Source of the DNA: DATARH01 sp036268075
Lineage (GTDB): Bacteria > Pseudomonadota > Alphaproteobacteria > ATCC43930 > CGMCC-115725
Assembly (NCBI GenBank): GCA_036268075.1
Contig: DATAUV010000117.1
Coordinates: 62,001 to 126,000, forward strand
Direction of reading: 5' to 3'
DNA: 64,000 nt
Shown here: positions 27,214 through 36,131 of the stretch, in pieces
How positions within the stretch are numbered: position 1 is the first letter of the stretch
Layout of the letters: each line of letters begins with the position of its first letter
Translations under genes and position numbers: made by a program
Notes under the pieces: generated by a model
Told to the model about the DNA's origin: nothing
The model's database searches: none
Seen by the model: only the letters and a program-made list of their open reading frames with translations

Positions 27214-27592
27214 CGAATGCCTCTCTGATGCGCCGAACCTGCTAAGGCGAAAAATTATCAGGCGCTAACTGATTGGTATCGCGAAATCTGTCCGCAACGA
27301 ACAGGAGGATAACGGGTGGAGATCAGGAGATCTCAACAATTTCACTCGCTTAGAGCATTGGGCCGAAGCTCGGTGGCTAAGTAGTCGGGACAGATATGTT
27401 CTTTTTATGTTCTATTCAACCCTCGCCGACAAGGATGCCTTGGTTTCGATTGCGGCCTTGAAGCACGAAACCGGCCCCTCAGCTACGCCGCACTGATGAC
27501 CGGTTTGCGCCGATAGCCGTCATCGCGTTACAGCAATCAATCCGGCGTGCCAGGACCCTAGGCAGCCCGAAGCAACAGGCTTCGCCGCCGAG
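27214..27592. other. 379-base intergenic region, no gene seen
   Basis: No reading frame of coding character on either strand. It is less GC-rich than its surroundings. It holds the promoter region of the flavin oxidoreductase gene and, at 27398-27412, a direct repeat matching the alphaproteobacterial LexA pattern. The hybrid kinase gene ends at its right edge. Confidence 0.6.
27398..27412. promoter_or_regulatory. Possible LexA box (GTTC-N7-GTTC)
   Basis: GTTCTTTTTATGTTC is an exact direct repeat of GTTC with seven bases between, the LexA consensus known from alphaproteobacteria. It lies about 185 bases upstream of the flavin oxidoreductase-ogt pair. Such a match is expected about once by chance in a window of this size, so this is only a candidate. 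Confidence 0.3.
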
Positions 27593-30076
27593 CTAGCCAG
27601 ACGAACCGAGCCGGGTATCCATCACTGCGAGACCGTCTCCACTCGCGAGCACTGAACGAAGCTTGGCAGCCAATTCGTCCCGCCGGTACGGCTTGCCGAG
27701 GATCGGCAGGTCGGCAACCGTCGCCGCGATATCCGGCGACATCTTCGCAGAATAACCGGATCCTAGCAGGATTTTGAGTTCCGGGCGCATCTGCCGCGCC
27801 CGCATGGCGAGATCGCCCCCGCTAATGCCCTGCGGCATAACCAAATCGGTAAAGAGCAGTTCAATCGCCTCACCACGCTCCAGGATAGACAATGCTTCCA
27901 TCCCGTTTCGTGCCGTGAGGACGCGATAGCCCAAATCCTCCATCATCGCCGTCACGACTTCGAGAACATCCGGATTATCCTCGACGAGCAGGACCCTTTC
28001 CGAGCCCAGCGTCGGCGCCTCGGCGAGGTAACTGCGCCGTTCTCGGCCTGCGGCGACCCCTGCCATTTTCGGCAGATAGATCACGACGGCCGTCCCCGCG
28101 CCGACGGTGCTTTGAATATCAACGTAACCGCCAGATTGCTGAACAAAGCCATAAACTTGACTGAGGCCTAAGCCGGTTCCCCGGCCAACGTCCTTGGTCG
28201 TGTAGAAAGGCTCGAAAACCCGGTCGATGCAGTCGGCCGCGATGCCCGCTCCGGTATCGGCCACCGCAACCGAGACGTATTGCCCCGGCACTGCATGGGC
28301 GGGTCCGTTGGAGCCGTTGAGTTCAATGTTCCGCAGCGAAATCGTAAGCCCGCCGCCCGCCGGCATCGCGTCGCGCGCGTTGAACGCGAGGTTGAGAATC
28401 GAATTTTCGAATTGCGCCGGGTCGACGCGGCACAGCCACAAATCCGGGTCACAGGCAATCGTGACCTCGATCGCTTCATCCAAGGCACGGCGCAGCAGGC
28501 GTTCGTATTCGCCCATCGCCTGCCCGAGGTGGACGATTTCGGGGCGTAGATCTTGCTGTCGCGAGAAGGCGAGAAGCTGCTGCGCCAGGCGCGCCCCTTG
28601 CCACGCGGCGCGCTGCGCCGTTTCGACGGAACGCCGCGCCGGTGTGTTCGCTTCCGACCATCGCTCAAGCAGATCAAGATTGCCGGTAACCACTGTCAGC
28701 AGGTTGTTGAAGTCATGCGCAACACCGCCCGTGAGCTGGCCGACCGCTTCCATCTTCTGCGATTGCCGCAAAGCAGCCTGGGCCTTCTCCCGCTCGGCGA
28801 TCTCTTCTTCGAGCCGGACGGTGCGTTGGGCAACGCGCTCCTCGAGCGTTTCCGCGAGCCGCCGCATGTCCTCCTCGGCTTTCTTTCGTTCGGTGATGTC
28901 GACCAGCATATTGACCGCGCCGATCAGGGCGCCCGAAGAATTGTGCAGCGGCGTCGGGTAGGGGATGAATGTGACGCGCGTGCCATCGGGTCGCTCGGCG
29001 ATCGCTTCAAATCCTCGAACAGGCCGGTCTTCCTTCAGGGCGACGGCCATCGGAGATTCATCGTGGGGCATGGAGGTGCCATCCGGCCGCAACAGGCGCA
29101 CGCAGATGCACCACTGGTCGGTACCCAACTCCGGCTGGCGGCCGGCGAATTCAACCGCCGCCTTGTTGTAAAAAGTGACCCGCCCGTTCGCGTCGGTCGT
29201 GTAGACGGCCGCAGGCAGTGCATTGATCAATTCCCGGATGCGGCGTTCGCGATCCCGTAATTCCTCCTCGGCATGCCACCGGTCGGTGACGTCACGGATC
29301 GCGAGCAAAAGCATGTGTTCCGTAGTGCCCGGCAGCACAAACCGGTTAGCGCTGAGTAAGACAATCCGGCGCCCAATCCCCGGAAATGCGTGATCGATTT
29401 CGAACGGCTCGAACTCGCCTCCCTCCGTCAGCGCCGATTTCAGCAGTTCCTGCAACGGCGCGCGGTTCAGCGCCCCATTGCCGATCTCGCCGAGCGAAGG
29501 GCTTAGCATGGGTTCGCGCGACAAGCCGAACATTGTGTAGAAGGCACGATTCCCCGTCAGAATACGGAGTTCGCGGTTGAGCACGACAAGCGGATCCGTG
29601 ACGGTATTGAGGATTGTCTTGGTGTATTCGCGTTCGTAGACCGCCTGATCGATACTGGCGCGAAATGCGGTTACATTGGCAAAGGTGAGCACGGAGCCGG
29701 TGATGCGACCGTCGCTCTGTACATAGGGCGCGACGCGGAGCAGATACGACTTGTCGCGGTGACGGAGGTCGTACCGAGAAGCCGTCTCCGTGGCGATCGC
29801 CTGCGCGCACCACGATTCCAGCTCTCTAAAGCCCCGAAGCAGCGGCATGTCGGCCGGCGACCCTCCGATATCCGATGGTTCGAATCCGAGCAATTCCGCG
29901 GCGGCGCGGTTAAAGCAGGTAACCTTAAACTCAAGCGATACCACGACAATGGGAACATCGACGGCATCGAGGATGCCGATCAAATCGCCGGTGGTCGAAC
30001 ACGCACCCGCGCTATGCCGATGGTCCCGGTCGAAATGAATCCAGCCGTCAGAGCGGGTCACGGACGGCACCGTCAC
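27593..30076 (-). CDS. Hybrid sensor histidine kinase, three PAS domains plus receiver
   Basis: 827 residues, no membrane span seen, so a cytoplasmic sensor. Domains in order: PAS at about 32-140, PAS at 150-270, PAS/PAC at 280-400, coiled linker 400-435, HisKA with phosphoacceptor His454 (GGVAHDFNNLL), HATPase_c with N box LNLAFNARDAM, G1 DTGAGI and G2 GRGTGLGLS (560-670), then a receiver domain 693-812 with acidic pair at 699-700, phosphoacceptor Asp744 (LFTDLVMP) and Lys795. GTG 30076 overlaps the stop of the MEDS gene (GTGA), so the two are coupled. No separate response regulator is adjacent; output must go through a distant protein or phosphotransfer. Confidence 0.9.
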   Translation of the reverse strand: MTVPSVTRSDGWIHFDRDHRHSAGACSTTGDLIGILDAVDVPIVVVSLEFKVTCFNRAAAELLGFEPSDIGGSPADMPLLRGFRELESWCAQAIATETASRYDLRHRDKSYLLRVAPYVQSDGRITGSVLTFANVTAFRASIDQAVYEREYTKTILNTVTDPLVVLNRELRILTGNRAFYTMFGLSREPMLSPSLGEIGNGALNRAPLQELLKSALTEGGEFEPFEIDHAFPGIGRRIVLLSANRFVLPGTTEHMLLLAIRDVTDRWHAEEELRDRERRIRELINALPAAVYTTDANGRVTFYNKAAVEFAGRQPELGTDQWCICVRLLRPDGTSMPHDESPMAVALKEDRPVRGFEAIAERPDGTRVTFIPYPTPLHNSSGALIGAVNMLVDITERKKAEEDMRRLAETLEERVAQRTVRLEEEIAEREKAQAALRQSQKMEAVGQLTGGVAHDFNNLLTVVTGNLDLLERWSEANTPARRSVETAQRAAWQGARLAQQLLAFSRQQDLRPEIVHLGQAMGEYERLLRRALDEAIEVTIACDPDLWLCRVDPAQFENSILNLAFNARDAMPAGGGLTISLRNIELNGSNGPAHAVPGQYVSVAVADTGAGIAADCIDRVFEPFYTTKDVGRGTGLGLSQVYGFVQQSGGYVDIQSTVGAGTAVVIYLPKMAGVAAGRERRSYLAEAPTLGSERVLLVEDNPDVLEVVTAMMEDLGYRVLTARNGMEALSILERGEAIELLFTDLVMPQGISGGDLAMRARQMRPELKILLGSGYSAKMSPDIAATVADLPILGKPYRRDELAAKLRSVLASGDGLAVMDTRLGSSG

Positions 30077-30912
30077 CCGTCAGCGGTTCCGGCGTAAAGG
30101 CTTCGGCTTCTTTGCAGAACCGACTCTGCCACCGCCGGGAGCGTTTGCCGCAACGCCAGCAGCAACGCCTGGGCGGGGGGCATTTTGAACGGCGCCTGGT
30201 ATCGCGTCAGGAGGCGGTCTTGCAGCACCATCGCCTCATCCGGTCCGACAGTTTCGCGGAGCGCTTCGGCGACAGCGCTCTCCAGCCGCGCATAGTCCTC
30301 AACGGGAATCAAATGCGAGTGGTTGTCCCCGAGCCGTGGGAGCATGTGGGTATGGACGTCGCCGTTGAAGTTATCCATCAGGAACGAGCAGAAGACGGCG
30401 ATATTTTGCTCCCGGCTAACACGGTCGAATAAATCCTCCAGATTCATGCTGGCGGCGACGTCGCCCCGCTCCCAAAGGACGTTCACCATCTCGCCCCACC
30501 AGCGCACGTTGCTGAAGCGACCGGCTGAACGGGTCTTCGCGATAATTTCCCCAGCGAGACCAAGGAACATCGGCCCGTCCGGCATGGTCTGCTGCATGAA
30601 CCGCGGCAGCAGCTCGTCGGAATCGACGATGTTGAGCTGTCCGCTGTTTTGCGCGCCTTCTACATCGACTCCCTCCGCCTCGAGCCGCGGTCTGAAAGCT
30701 TCCCAATGCGCCACGGTGGGGACGAGAATGACGCCTTCGCCATTTGCCAAGGCCGCTGCCGCGAAGCGACAGACCACCCGATTGAGAAAGGCTTGGTCCT
30801 GATACAGATGGACGATGTGATCCTGCGGGGCGGCGTGAGCTAGAAGCTGATCCCAAGGCTCCGAATGGTGCCGTAGATCCGGAGCGTGCATGTGCGAATG
30901 CCGGTCTTCCAT
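30073..30912 (-). CDS. MEDS domain-containing sensor protein
   Basis: About 279 residues matching the MEDS (methanogen/methylotroph, DcmR sensory) domain. Seen: HIVHLYQDQAFLNRVVCRF, then ALANGEGVILVPTVAHWEAF and the central MPDGPMFLGLAGEI; the C-terminal third is a helical region of unknown role. MEDS domains are thought to sense small organic molecules and occur in regulators and beside kinases. ATG 30912 is chosen; an in-frame ATG at 30957 would add 15 residues. The 290 bases upstream hold no gene. Its stop overlaps the hybrid kinase start, so the protein probably feeds the kinase. Confidence 0.82.
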   Translation of the reverse strand: MEDRHSHMHAPDLRHHSEPWDQLLAHAAPQDHIVHLYQDQAFLNRVVCRFAAAALANGEGVILVPTVAHWEAFRPRLEAEGVDVEGAQNSGQLNIVDSDELLPRFMQQTMPDGPMFLGLAGEIIAKTRSAGRFSNVRWWGEMVNVLWERGDVAASMNLEDLFDRVSREQNIAVFCSFLMDNFNGDVHTHMLPRLGDNHSHLIPVEDYARLESAVAEALRETVGPDEAMVLQDRLLTRYQAPFKMPPAQALLLALRQTLPAVAESVLQRSRSLYAGTADG

Positions 30913-31202
30913 AAGCCTTTTCCCATGATTTAATTGGCCCGAAAGATGCGGAAACATGCGTGGGCCCGGGCGAGCTCTCGGCTCAACCGGCGTATCCCGA
31001 GCGTAGTATAGTCATGTCGGCCCCTGGGGCGATAGAGATCAGGGCAGGGTTCAATGCCCCAGCGAATCCCGATGTCCGCCAACGGGCATGAGCGGTCCTT
31101 GGCCCCTGACCGCTGCGAGCGGCCGTTATGCCTTCGAAAGCGGAATTCCGGCTGATGCAGCACCGCGACCGCCGCGCCGCGTTTGGCTCCTCGCCGTGAC
31201 GG

Positions 31203-31661
31203 TCACGTCAGCTTCTTCGTCATCACATAACGGTTGAACCCCGGCGGGTCGCAGGTCAGCGCGGCGGCGGTTTCAAAGCCTTGTTTCAGGTAGAAGCCTT
31301 GGGCCTGGATTTCGAGCGTGTTGAGGGTGATGCGGGTGCAGCCGCGGCGGCGGGCTTCGGCTTCGGCCATTGCTATGAGGCGGCTGCCGAGGCGGTAGCG
31401 GCGGAGGGTTTCGGGGAGGTAGACGCGCTCGATCGAGAGCTGGCCGAGATAGCTGCCGCCGTAGATGCCGCCGAGGATCGTTCCGGTCTCGGGGTCTTTA
31501 ACGAAGATCGCGAGGCGCTTGTAGTCGTCGTAACCGGCCCGGCTGGTGTTGTAATCGCGCAGCCCGTCGCCGATGACCGCGAGCTCCTCGGGGCTTGCCG
31601 TGTCCGTCAGGACGATTTCGGGCCGGTCGATTTCTGGCCGGTCGATTTCGGAATCGGGCAT
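31203..31661 (-). CDS. GNAT family N-acetyltransferase
   Basis: 152-residue acetyltransferase. The acetyl-CoA loop is YRLGSRLIAMAEAEARRRG, of R/Q-x2-G-x-G/A type with Leu in the second position. It is preceded by the strand IERVYLPETLRR and followed by GFYLKQGFETAA. The N-terminus carries a short tandem repeat, EIDRPEIDRPEI, from a 15-base DNA duplication (about 31611-31655), so start and N-terminal length may vary between strains. Ten bases separate it from the amidase stop side, same strand. Substrate unknown. Confidence 0.85.
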   Translation of the reverse strand: MPDSEIDRPEIDRPEIVLTDTASPEELAVIGDGLRDYNTSRAGYDDYKRLAIFVKDPETGTILGGIYGGSYLGQLSIERVYLPETLRRYRLGSRLIAMAEAEARRRGCTRITLNTLEIQAQGFYLKQGFETAAALTCDPPGFNRYVMTKKLT

Positions 31662-31671
31662 CAGGGTCTCG

Positions 31672-33069
31672 TCAGATTGGGGGGCGGCGCACCGGCTGCG
31701 TCGCCTCGAAGGCGCGGGCCGCGCGCAGCACGCGCCGGTCGGCGTAAAGCGGGCCGACGATCTGCAGCCCGATCGGCAAACCGCCGCTCGTCAGCCCGCA
31801 CGGCACGGTCGCGGCCGGCTGGCGGGTCATGTTGAACGGGTAGGAGAACGGCGACCAGTCGATCCAATGCTCCTCGTGCGCCGGGTCGTTGAGGTCCTGC
31901 CCGACCGGCAGGGCCGGCACCGGCATCATCGGAATCAGCAGCAGGTCGTAGCGCTGGTGGAACTCGGCCATCGTCTTGCCGAGTGCGGTGCGGGCGAGGT
32001 CGGCGGCGAGGTAGTCGGTGGCGCTGATCGATGCGCCGGCCTCGGCGACGGCGCGGAAGCCGGGATCGCATTCGCCACGGCGCTCGGGCGGGAAGCCGTT
32101 GATGATCCGCGCGGCGCCGGCGCCCCACAGGGTGATCAGCGCCTCGCGCGGCGACGGGAAGATTTCGCGGACCTCCTCGATGACCGCGCCCAGCGCCTCG
32201 AATTGCCTGACCGCGGCGGCGACCGACGCGGCGATATCGGGATCGACGCGGGCATAGCCGAGATCGGGGCTGTAGGCGATCCGCCAGCCCTTGACTCCGT
32301 CCTCGATGCCGTCGCGGAAATCGCCGTCATGCGGCGGCAGACCATAGGGGTCGCGCGGATCGAAGCGGCTGAGCGTGTTCAGCATCAGCGCCGCGTCACG
32401 GGTGCTGCGCGCGAGCGGACCGATATTGGAGAGGAGGCCCATCGGCGACGGCGGGTGCGCCGGCACCCGTCCGAACGTCGCCTTGATCCCGAGCACGCCC
32501 GAAAAGCACGCGGGGATGCGGATCGAGCCGGCGCCGTCGCTGCCGACATGCAACGGCGCGATCCCGGCCGCGCAGGCCGCGGCGGCGCCCGCGCTGCTGC
32601 CGCCGGGGGTGCGGTCGAGATTCCACGGGTTGCGGGTGATCCCGGTCAGCGGGCTGTCGCCGAGCGCCTTCCAGCCGAATTCGGGGCTGGTGGTCTTGCC
32701 CAAAATGACCGCGCCGTCCTCCTTGAGCCGCGCGACGGCGGGGGCGTCCTCGATATCCGGTGCGTCCGACACGAGGCGCGAGCCGCGCCGCATCGGGAAC
32801 CCGCGCAGCATCACGAGGTCTTTGATCGTCACCGGCACGCCGTCGAGCGCGCCGAGCGCCGCCCCGTTGTGCAGCCGCTCCTCGGACGCCCGCGCCGCGC
32901 CCAGCGCGCCGTCGCGATCGACGACCGTGAATGCGTTGAGCTTGGGCTCCAAGGCGTCGAGCCGCGCCAGCAGGCTTTGCGTGACCTCGACCGGGGACAG
33001 GGTTTTGTTGCGGTATTGCTCGCCCAGCGCCTCGGCCGAGAGATAGGCGATATCGTCGTCGCGCGGCAT
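31672..33069 (-). CDS. Amidase signature family enzyme
   Basis: 465-residue Ser-cisSer-Lys amidase. The catalytic lysine is in PVTIKDLVML, the signature GGSSAGAAAACAAG and the nucleophile region GSDGAGSIRIPA are intact, and the C-terminal LPIGLQIVGPLYADRRVL is typical. Hydrolyses carboxylic amides; could also be a glutamyl-tRNA amidotransferase A-like paralogue, but the lack of gatB/gatC nearby argues against that. ATG 33069 has GGGGAGGG just upstream. Divergent from dppBCDF, suggesting that imported amides or peptides may be its substrates (inference). Confidence 0.9.
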   Translation of the reverse strand: MPRDDDIAYLSAEALGEQYRNKTLSPVEVTQSLLARLDALEPKLNAFTVVDRDGALGAARASEERLHNGAALGALDGVPVTIKDLVMLRGFPMRRGSRLVSDAPDIEDAPAVARLKEDGAVILGKTTSPEFGWKALGDSPLTGITRNPWNLDRTPGGSSAGAAAACAAGIAPLHVGSDGAGSIRIPACFSGVLGIKATFGRVPAHPPSPMGLLSNIGPLARSTRDAALMLNTLSRFDPRDPYGLPPHDGDFRDGIEDGVKGWRIAYSPDLGYARVDPDIAASVAAAVRQFEALGAVIEEVREIFPSPREALITLWGAGAARIINGFPPERRGECDPGFRAVAEAGASISATDYLAADLARTALGKTMAEFHQRYDLLLIPMMPVPALPVGQDLNDPAHEEHWIDWSPFSYPFNMTRQPAATVPCGLTSGGLPIGLQIVGPLYADRRVLRAARAFEATQPVRRPPI

Positions 33070-33201
33070 TCACCCTCCCCCGGGATTTGCACCTGACCCG
33101 CCCGACTATCGGGCAATCGCGCCGCCCTGCCTAGCCTCGGCACGCGGCTTGCGAGACGCACGGCGGCACGCGTAAGGTCGCGCCCGGAGCAGGGAGCACA
33201 G

Positions 33202-33225
33202 ATGAGCAAACGGGTGGGGGCTTAA
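33202..33225 (+). CDS. Seven-residue leader frame upstream of dppB
   Basis: ATG at 33202 with a strong AGGGAG site five bases upstream encodes MSKRVGA and stops at TAA 33223-33225. The dppB start follows six bases later, in the same frame. It may drive dppB by reinitiation, or may be the remnant start of a lost upstream gene. Whether it is translated is unproven. Confidence 0.4.
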   Translation: MSKRVGA

Positions 33226-33230
33226 CCCCC
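33216..33230 (+). promoter_or_regulatory. Hairpin over the dppB ribosome-binding region
   Basis: Five Gs (33216-33220) and five Cs (33226-33230) flank CTTAA, ending one base before the dppB ATG at 33232. It occupies the place of a ribosome site and overlaps the end of the leader frame, so a ribosome on the leader would open it. Confidence 0.5.
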
Positions 33231-33231
33231 G

Positions 33232-34173
33232 ATGTTCGCCTATATCGTCCGGCGCATCCTGGCGACGATCCCGGTCATGGCGGTGGTCGCGATATTCGTG
33301 TTCGGCCTCCTCTATCTGAGCCCCGGCGACCCGGCCGCGATCATCGCCGGCGATACCGCGACCCCGGCCGATATCGCCCGCATCCACGCCCAGCTCGGTC
33401 TCGACCGGCCGCTTTATGTGCAGTTCGCCGATTGGGTGTGGCGGCTGATGCACGGCGATCTCGGCATCTCGATCTTTACCAATCTGCCGGTGATCCACCT
33501 GATCGCGCAGCGGCTCGAGCCGACGATCGCGCTCAGCGTCACGACGCTGATCGTAACGATCGTCGTCGCGATCCCGATGGGGGTGATCGCCGCGTGGAAA
33601 GTCGGCACCTGGATCGACCGGGCGGTGATGGTTTTCGCGGTGCTCGGATTTTCGGTGCCGGTCTTCGTGCTCGCCTACATCCTGATCTTCGTCTTTTCGA
33701 TCGCGACCAACTGGCTGCCGGTGCAGGGCTATGTCGAGCCGAGCCGCGGCATCGTCCCGTTCCTGTCGCATCTGGTGATGCCGAGCATGGCGTTGGGCAT
33801 GATCCTGGCGGCGCTGATCGCCCGGATCACCCGCGCCAGCATGCTCGACGTGCTCGCCCAGGATTACATCCGCACCGCCCAGGCCAAGGGCCTCGGCAGC
33901 CGGCAGATGCTGATCGGCCATGCGCTGAAGAACGCCGCGGTGCCGATCGTGACGATCATCGGCATCAGCGTCGCGCTGTTGATCAGCGGCGTCGTCGTGA
34001 CCGAGACCGTGTTCGCGATCCCCGGGCTCGGGCGGCTGACGGTCGACGCGATCCTCCGGCGCGACTACCCGATCATCCAGGGCATCATCCTGATCTTCTC
34101 CGGCGTTTACGTGCTGATCAACCTGCTCGTCGATCTCAGTTATACGCTGCTCGACCCGCGCATCCGGTATTGA
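33232..34173 (+). CDS. dppB: Dipeptide/oligopeptide ABC transporter permease, DppB type
   Basis: 313-residue inner-membrane permease. N-terminal FAYIVRRILATIPVM and LSPGDPAAII are typical of DppB/OppB; six hydrophobic spans follow; the EAA loop is seen in YIRTAQAKGLGSRQMLIGHALK and the C-terminal DLSYTLLDPRIRY is the family ending. ATG 33232 has no ribosome site of its own, but a hairpin and a leader frame lie directly upstream. No binding-protein gene is present before or after the dppBCDF set. Confidence 0.92.
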   Translation: MFAYIVRRILATIPVMAVVAIFVFGLLYLSPGDPAAIIAGDTATPADIARIHAQLGLDRPLYVQFADWVWRLMHGDLGISIFTNLPVIHLIAQRLEPTIALSVTTLIVTIVVAIPMGVIAAWKVGTWIDRAVMVFAVLGFSVPVFVLAYILIFVFSIATNWLPVQGYVEPSRGIVPFLSHLVMPSMALGMILAALIARITRASMLDVLAQDYIRTAQAKGLGSRQMLIGHALKNAAVPIVTIIGISVALLISGVVVTETVFAIPGLGRLTVDAILRRDYPIIQGIILIFSGVYVLINLLVDLSYTLLDPRIRY

Positions 34174-34176
34174 GCG

Positions 34177-35061
34177 ATGGCGGTCATCCACAGCGACATG
34201 CCGCTCGCCGGCACCCCGCCGGTCCAGCGGCGCGGCGTGTGGCGGACGGTCAAGCGGCACCCGACGATCGTGGTCGGCGGCGGGCTTTTGCTGGTGATGG
34301 TGGCGCTGGCGATCTTCGCCCCGCTTCTCGGTACGGTCGACCCACAGGCGCTATCGCCGATCAACCGGCTGAAATGGCCCTCGGCCGCGCATTGGTTCGG
34401 CACCGACATGCTCGGCCGGGACGTCTATAGCCGCACGATCTACGGTGCGCGGGTGTCCTTGGCGATCGGGCTCTCGGTCGCCGTGTTCAGCACCGGTCTC
34501 GGCCTCGCGATCGGGGTCATCGCCGGGTTCAACCGCTGGGTCGACGCGATCCTGATGCGGGTGATGGACGGGCTGATGTCGATCCCGGCGATCCTCATAG
34601 CGATCGCGCTGATGGCGCTGACCCGCGCGAGCATGAAAAACGTCGTCTTCGCGATCAGCGTCAGCGAAGTGCCGCGAGTGAGCCGGCTCGTGCGCGGCAT
34701 CGTCCTCGGCCTCCGCGAGCAGCCGTTTGTCGAGGCGGCGCTCGCCAGCGGCACCGGGTTTTTCCGCATCCTGTGGCGGCACATCGTGCCCAACACGCTG
34801 ACCCCGGTGCTGGTCAACGGCACGTTCATCGCCGCCTCGGCGATGATCACCGAGGCGATCCTGTCGTTTCTCGGCGCCGGCACCCCGCCGCAAATCCCGA
34901 GCTGGGGCAACATCATGGCCGAGGGGCGGGTGCTGTTTCAGGTCGCCTATTACATCGTGCTGTTCCCGGGCGTGTTCCTGTCGGTGGCCGTGCTGGCGAT
35001 CAACCTCCTCGGCGACGGGCTGCGCGACGCGCTCGACCCACGCCTCGCCCGCCGGATGTGA
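34177..35061 (+). CDS. dppC: Dipeptide/oligopeptide ABC transporter permease, DppC type
   Basis: 294 residues with an N-terminal cytoplasmic segment and helix (TIVVGGGLLLVMVALAIFAP), HWFGTDMLGRDVYSRTIYG (hallmark of DppC), EAA loop region REQPFVEAALASGTGFFRI, and the ending GDGLRDALDPRL. Three bases after the dppB stop. With DppB forms the peptide channel. The next gene's GTG overlaps its stop. Confidence 0.94.
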   Translation: MAVIHSDMPLAGTPPVQRRGVWRTVKRHPTIVVGGGLLLVMVALAIFAPLLGTVDPQALSPINRLKWPSAAHWFGTDMLGRDVYSRTIYGARVSLAIGLSVAVFSTGLGLAIGVIAGFNRWVDAILMRVMDGLMSIPAILIAIALMALTRASMKNVVFAISVSEVPRVSRLVRGIVLGLREQPFVEAALASGTGFFRILWRHIVPNTLTPVLVNGTFIAASAMITEAILSFLGAGTPPQIPSWGNIMAEGRVLFQVAYYIVLFPGVFLSVAVLAINLLGDGLRDALDPRLARRM

Positions 35062-36131
35062 ACGCGGCGATGGCGACGATCGACGAACAGAGGATTGTCG
35101 CCGCCACGGTCTCGCCGGGCCGGCCGCTGCTCGAGGTCGACGAGCTCAAGACCTGGTTCTTCACCCGCGACGGTGTCGTGCGCGCGGTCGACGGCGTGTC
35201 GCTCCACGTAATGCCGGGCGAGACGCTGGCGATCGTCGGCGAAAGCGGCTGCGGCAAAAGCGTCACCGCTCTTTCGATCCTGCGGCTGGTGCCGTCCCCG
35301 CCGGGACGGATCGTGTCGGGGTCGATCCGCTTTGCGGGACGCGACCTGCTGGCGCTCAGCGAAGCCGAGATGCGCGACGTGCGCGGCAACGACATCTCGA
35401 TGATCTTTCAGGAGCCGATGACCTCGCTGAACCCGGTGCTGACGATCGGGCGCCAGATCGCCGAGACGCTGACCCTGCACCAGGGCCTCGACCGCAAGGC
35501 GGCGCTGGAGCGCGCGGTCGAGATGCTGCGGCTCGTCCACATCCCCGAGGCGCGGCGCCGGATCGGCCAGTACCCGCACCAGCTTTCCGGCGGGATGCGC
35601 CAGCGCGTGATGATCGCGATGGCGCTCGCCTGCAACCCCAAACTGCTGATCGCCGACGAGCCGACGACGGCGCTCGACGTGACGATCCAGGCGCAGATCC
35701 TCGACCTGATGCGCGAGCTCAAGGACAAGATCGACGCGGCGATCGTGCTGATCACGCACGACCTCGGCGTCGTCGCCGAGATGGCGCAGCGCGTCGTCGT
35801 CATGTACGCCGGCCGCAAGGCCGAGGAAGCGCCGGTCGGGCCGCTGTTCCGCCGCCCGCTGCACCCCTATACCAAGGGTCTTCTCAACTCGATCCCGCAT
35901 CTCGGCGCGACGTTGATTGAAAGAGGAGCCGGGGCGGAAGGCGAGGCCGAGCGGCTCGTCGAAATCCCCGGTACGGTGCCGTCATTGCGCGACCCGATCC
36001 CCGGCTGCGCCTTTGCCGACCGCTGCGGCTTCGCCACCGATATCTGCCACCGCGCGGCGCCGCCCTTCGAGGAGAAGGAGCCGGACCACTTCGCCGCCTG
36101 CTACCACTCCGACCGGGTCGCCGCCGCATGA
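35058..36131 (+). CDS. dppD: Peptide ABC transporter ATP-binding protein, DppD type
   Basis: About 357 residues. Walker A GESGCGKSVTALS, Q-loop MIFQEPMTSLNPV, signature LSGGMRQRVMIAMAL, Walker B LLIADEPTTALDVT and H-loop LITHDLGVVAEMA are complete. The C-terminal extension has the four-cysteine region (GCAFADRCGFATDIC and AACYH) that holds an iron-sulfur cluster in characterised DppD/OppD proteins. GTG 35058 overlaps the dppC stop (GTGA); ATG 35070 is the alternative. Confidence 0.93.
   Translation: MNAAMATIDEQRIVAATVSPGRPLLEVDELKTWFFTRDGVVRAVDGVSLHVMPGETLAIVGESGCGKSVTALSILRLVPSPPGRIVSGSIRFAGRDLLALSEAEMRDVRGNDISMIFQEPMTSLNPVLTIGRQIAETLTLHQGLDRKAALERAVEMLRLVHIPEARRRIGQYPHQLSGGMRQRVMIAMALACNPKLLIADEPTTALDVTIQAQILDLMRELKDKIDAAIVLITHDLGVVAEMAQRVVVMYAGRKAEEAPVGPLFRRPLHPYTKGLLNSIPHLGATLIERGAGAEGEAERLVEIPGTVPSLRDPIPGCAFADRCGFATDICHRAAPPFEEKEPDHFAACYHSDRVAAA

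Noticed and set aside
27420..27505. Short frame reading like a transposase or protein remnant in the 27.2-27.6 kb gap
   Set aside because: Under 30 residues with no recognisable motif; cannot be supported.
30930..31163. 77-residue minus-strand frame upstream of the MEDS gene
   Set aside because: No family, no ribosome site, and it overlaps the promoter region; treated as intergenic.
33118..34260. 384-residue minus-strand frame opposite dppB
   Set aside because: Antisense shadow of a permease, full of Asp/His/Arg; no motif.
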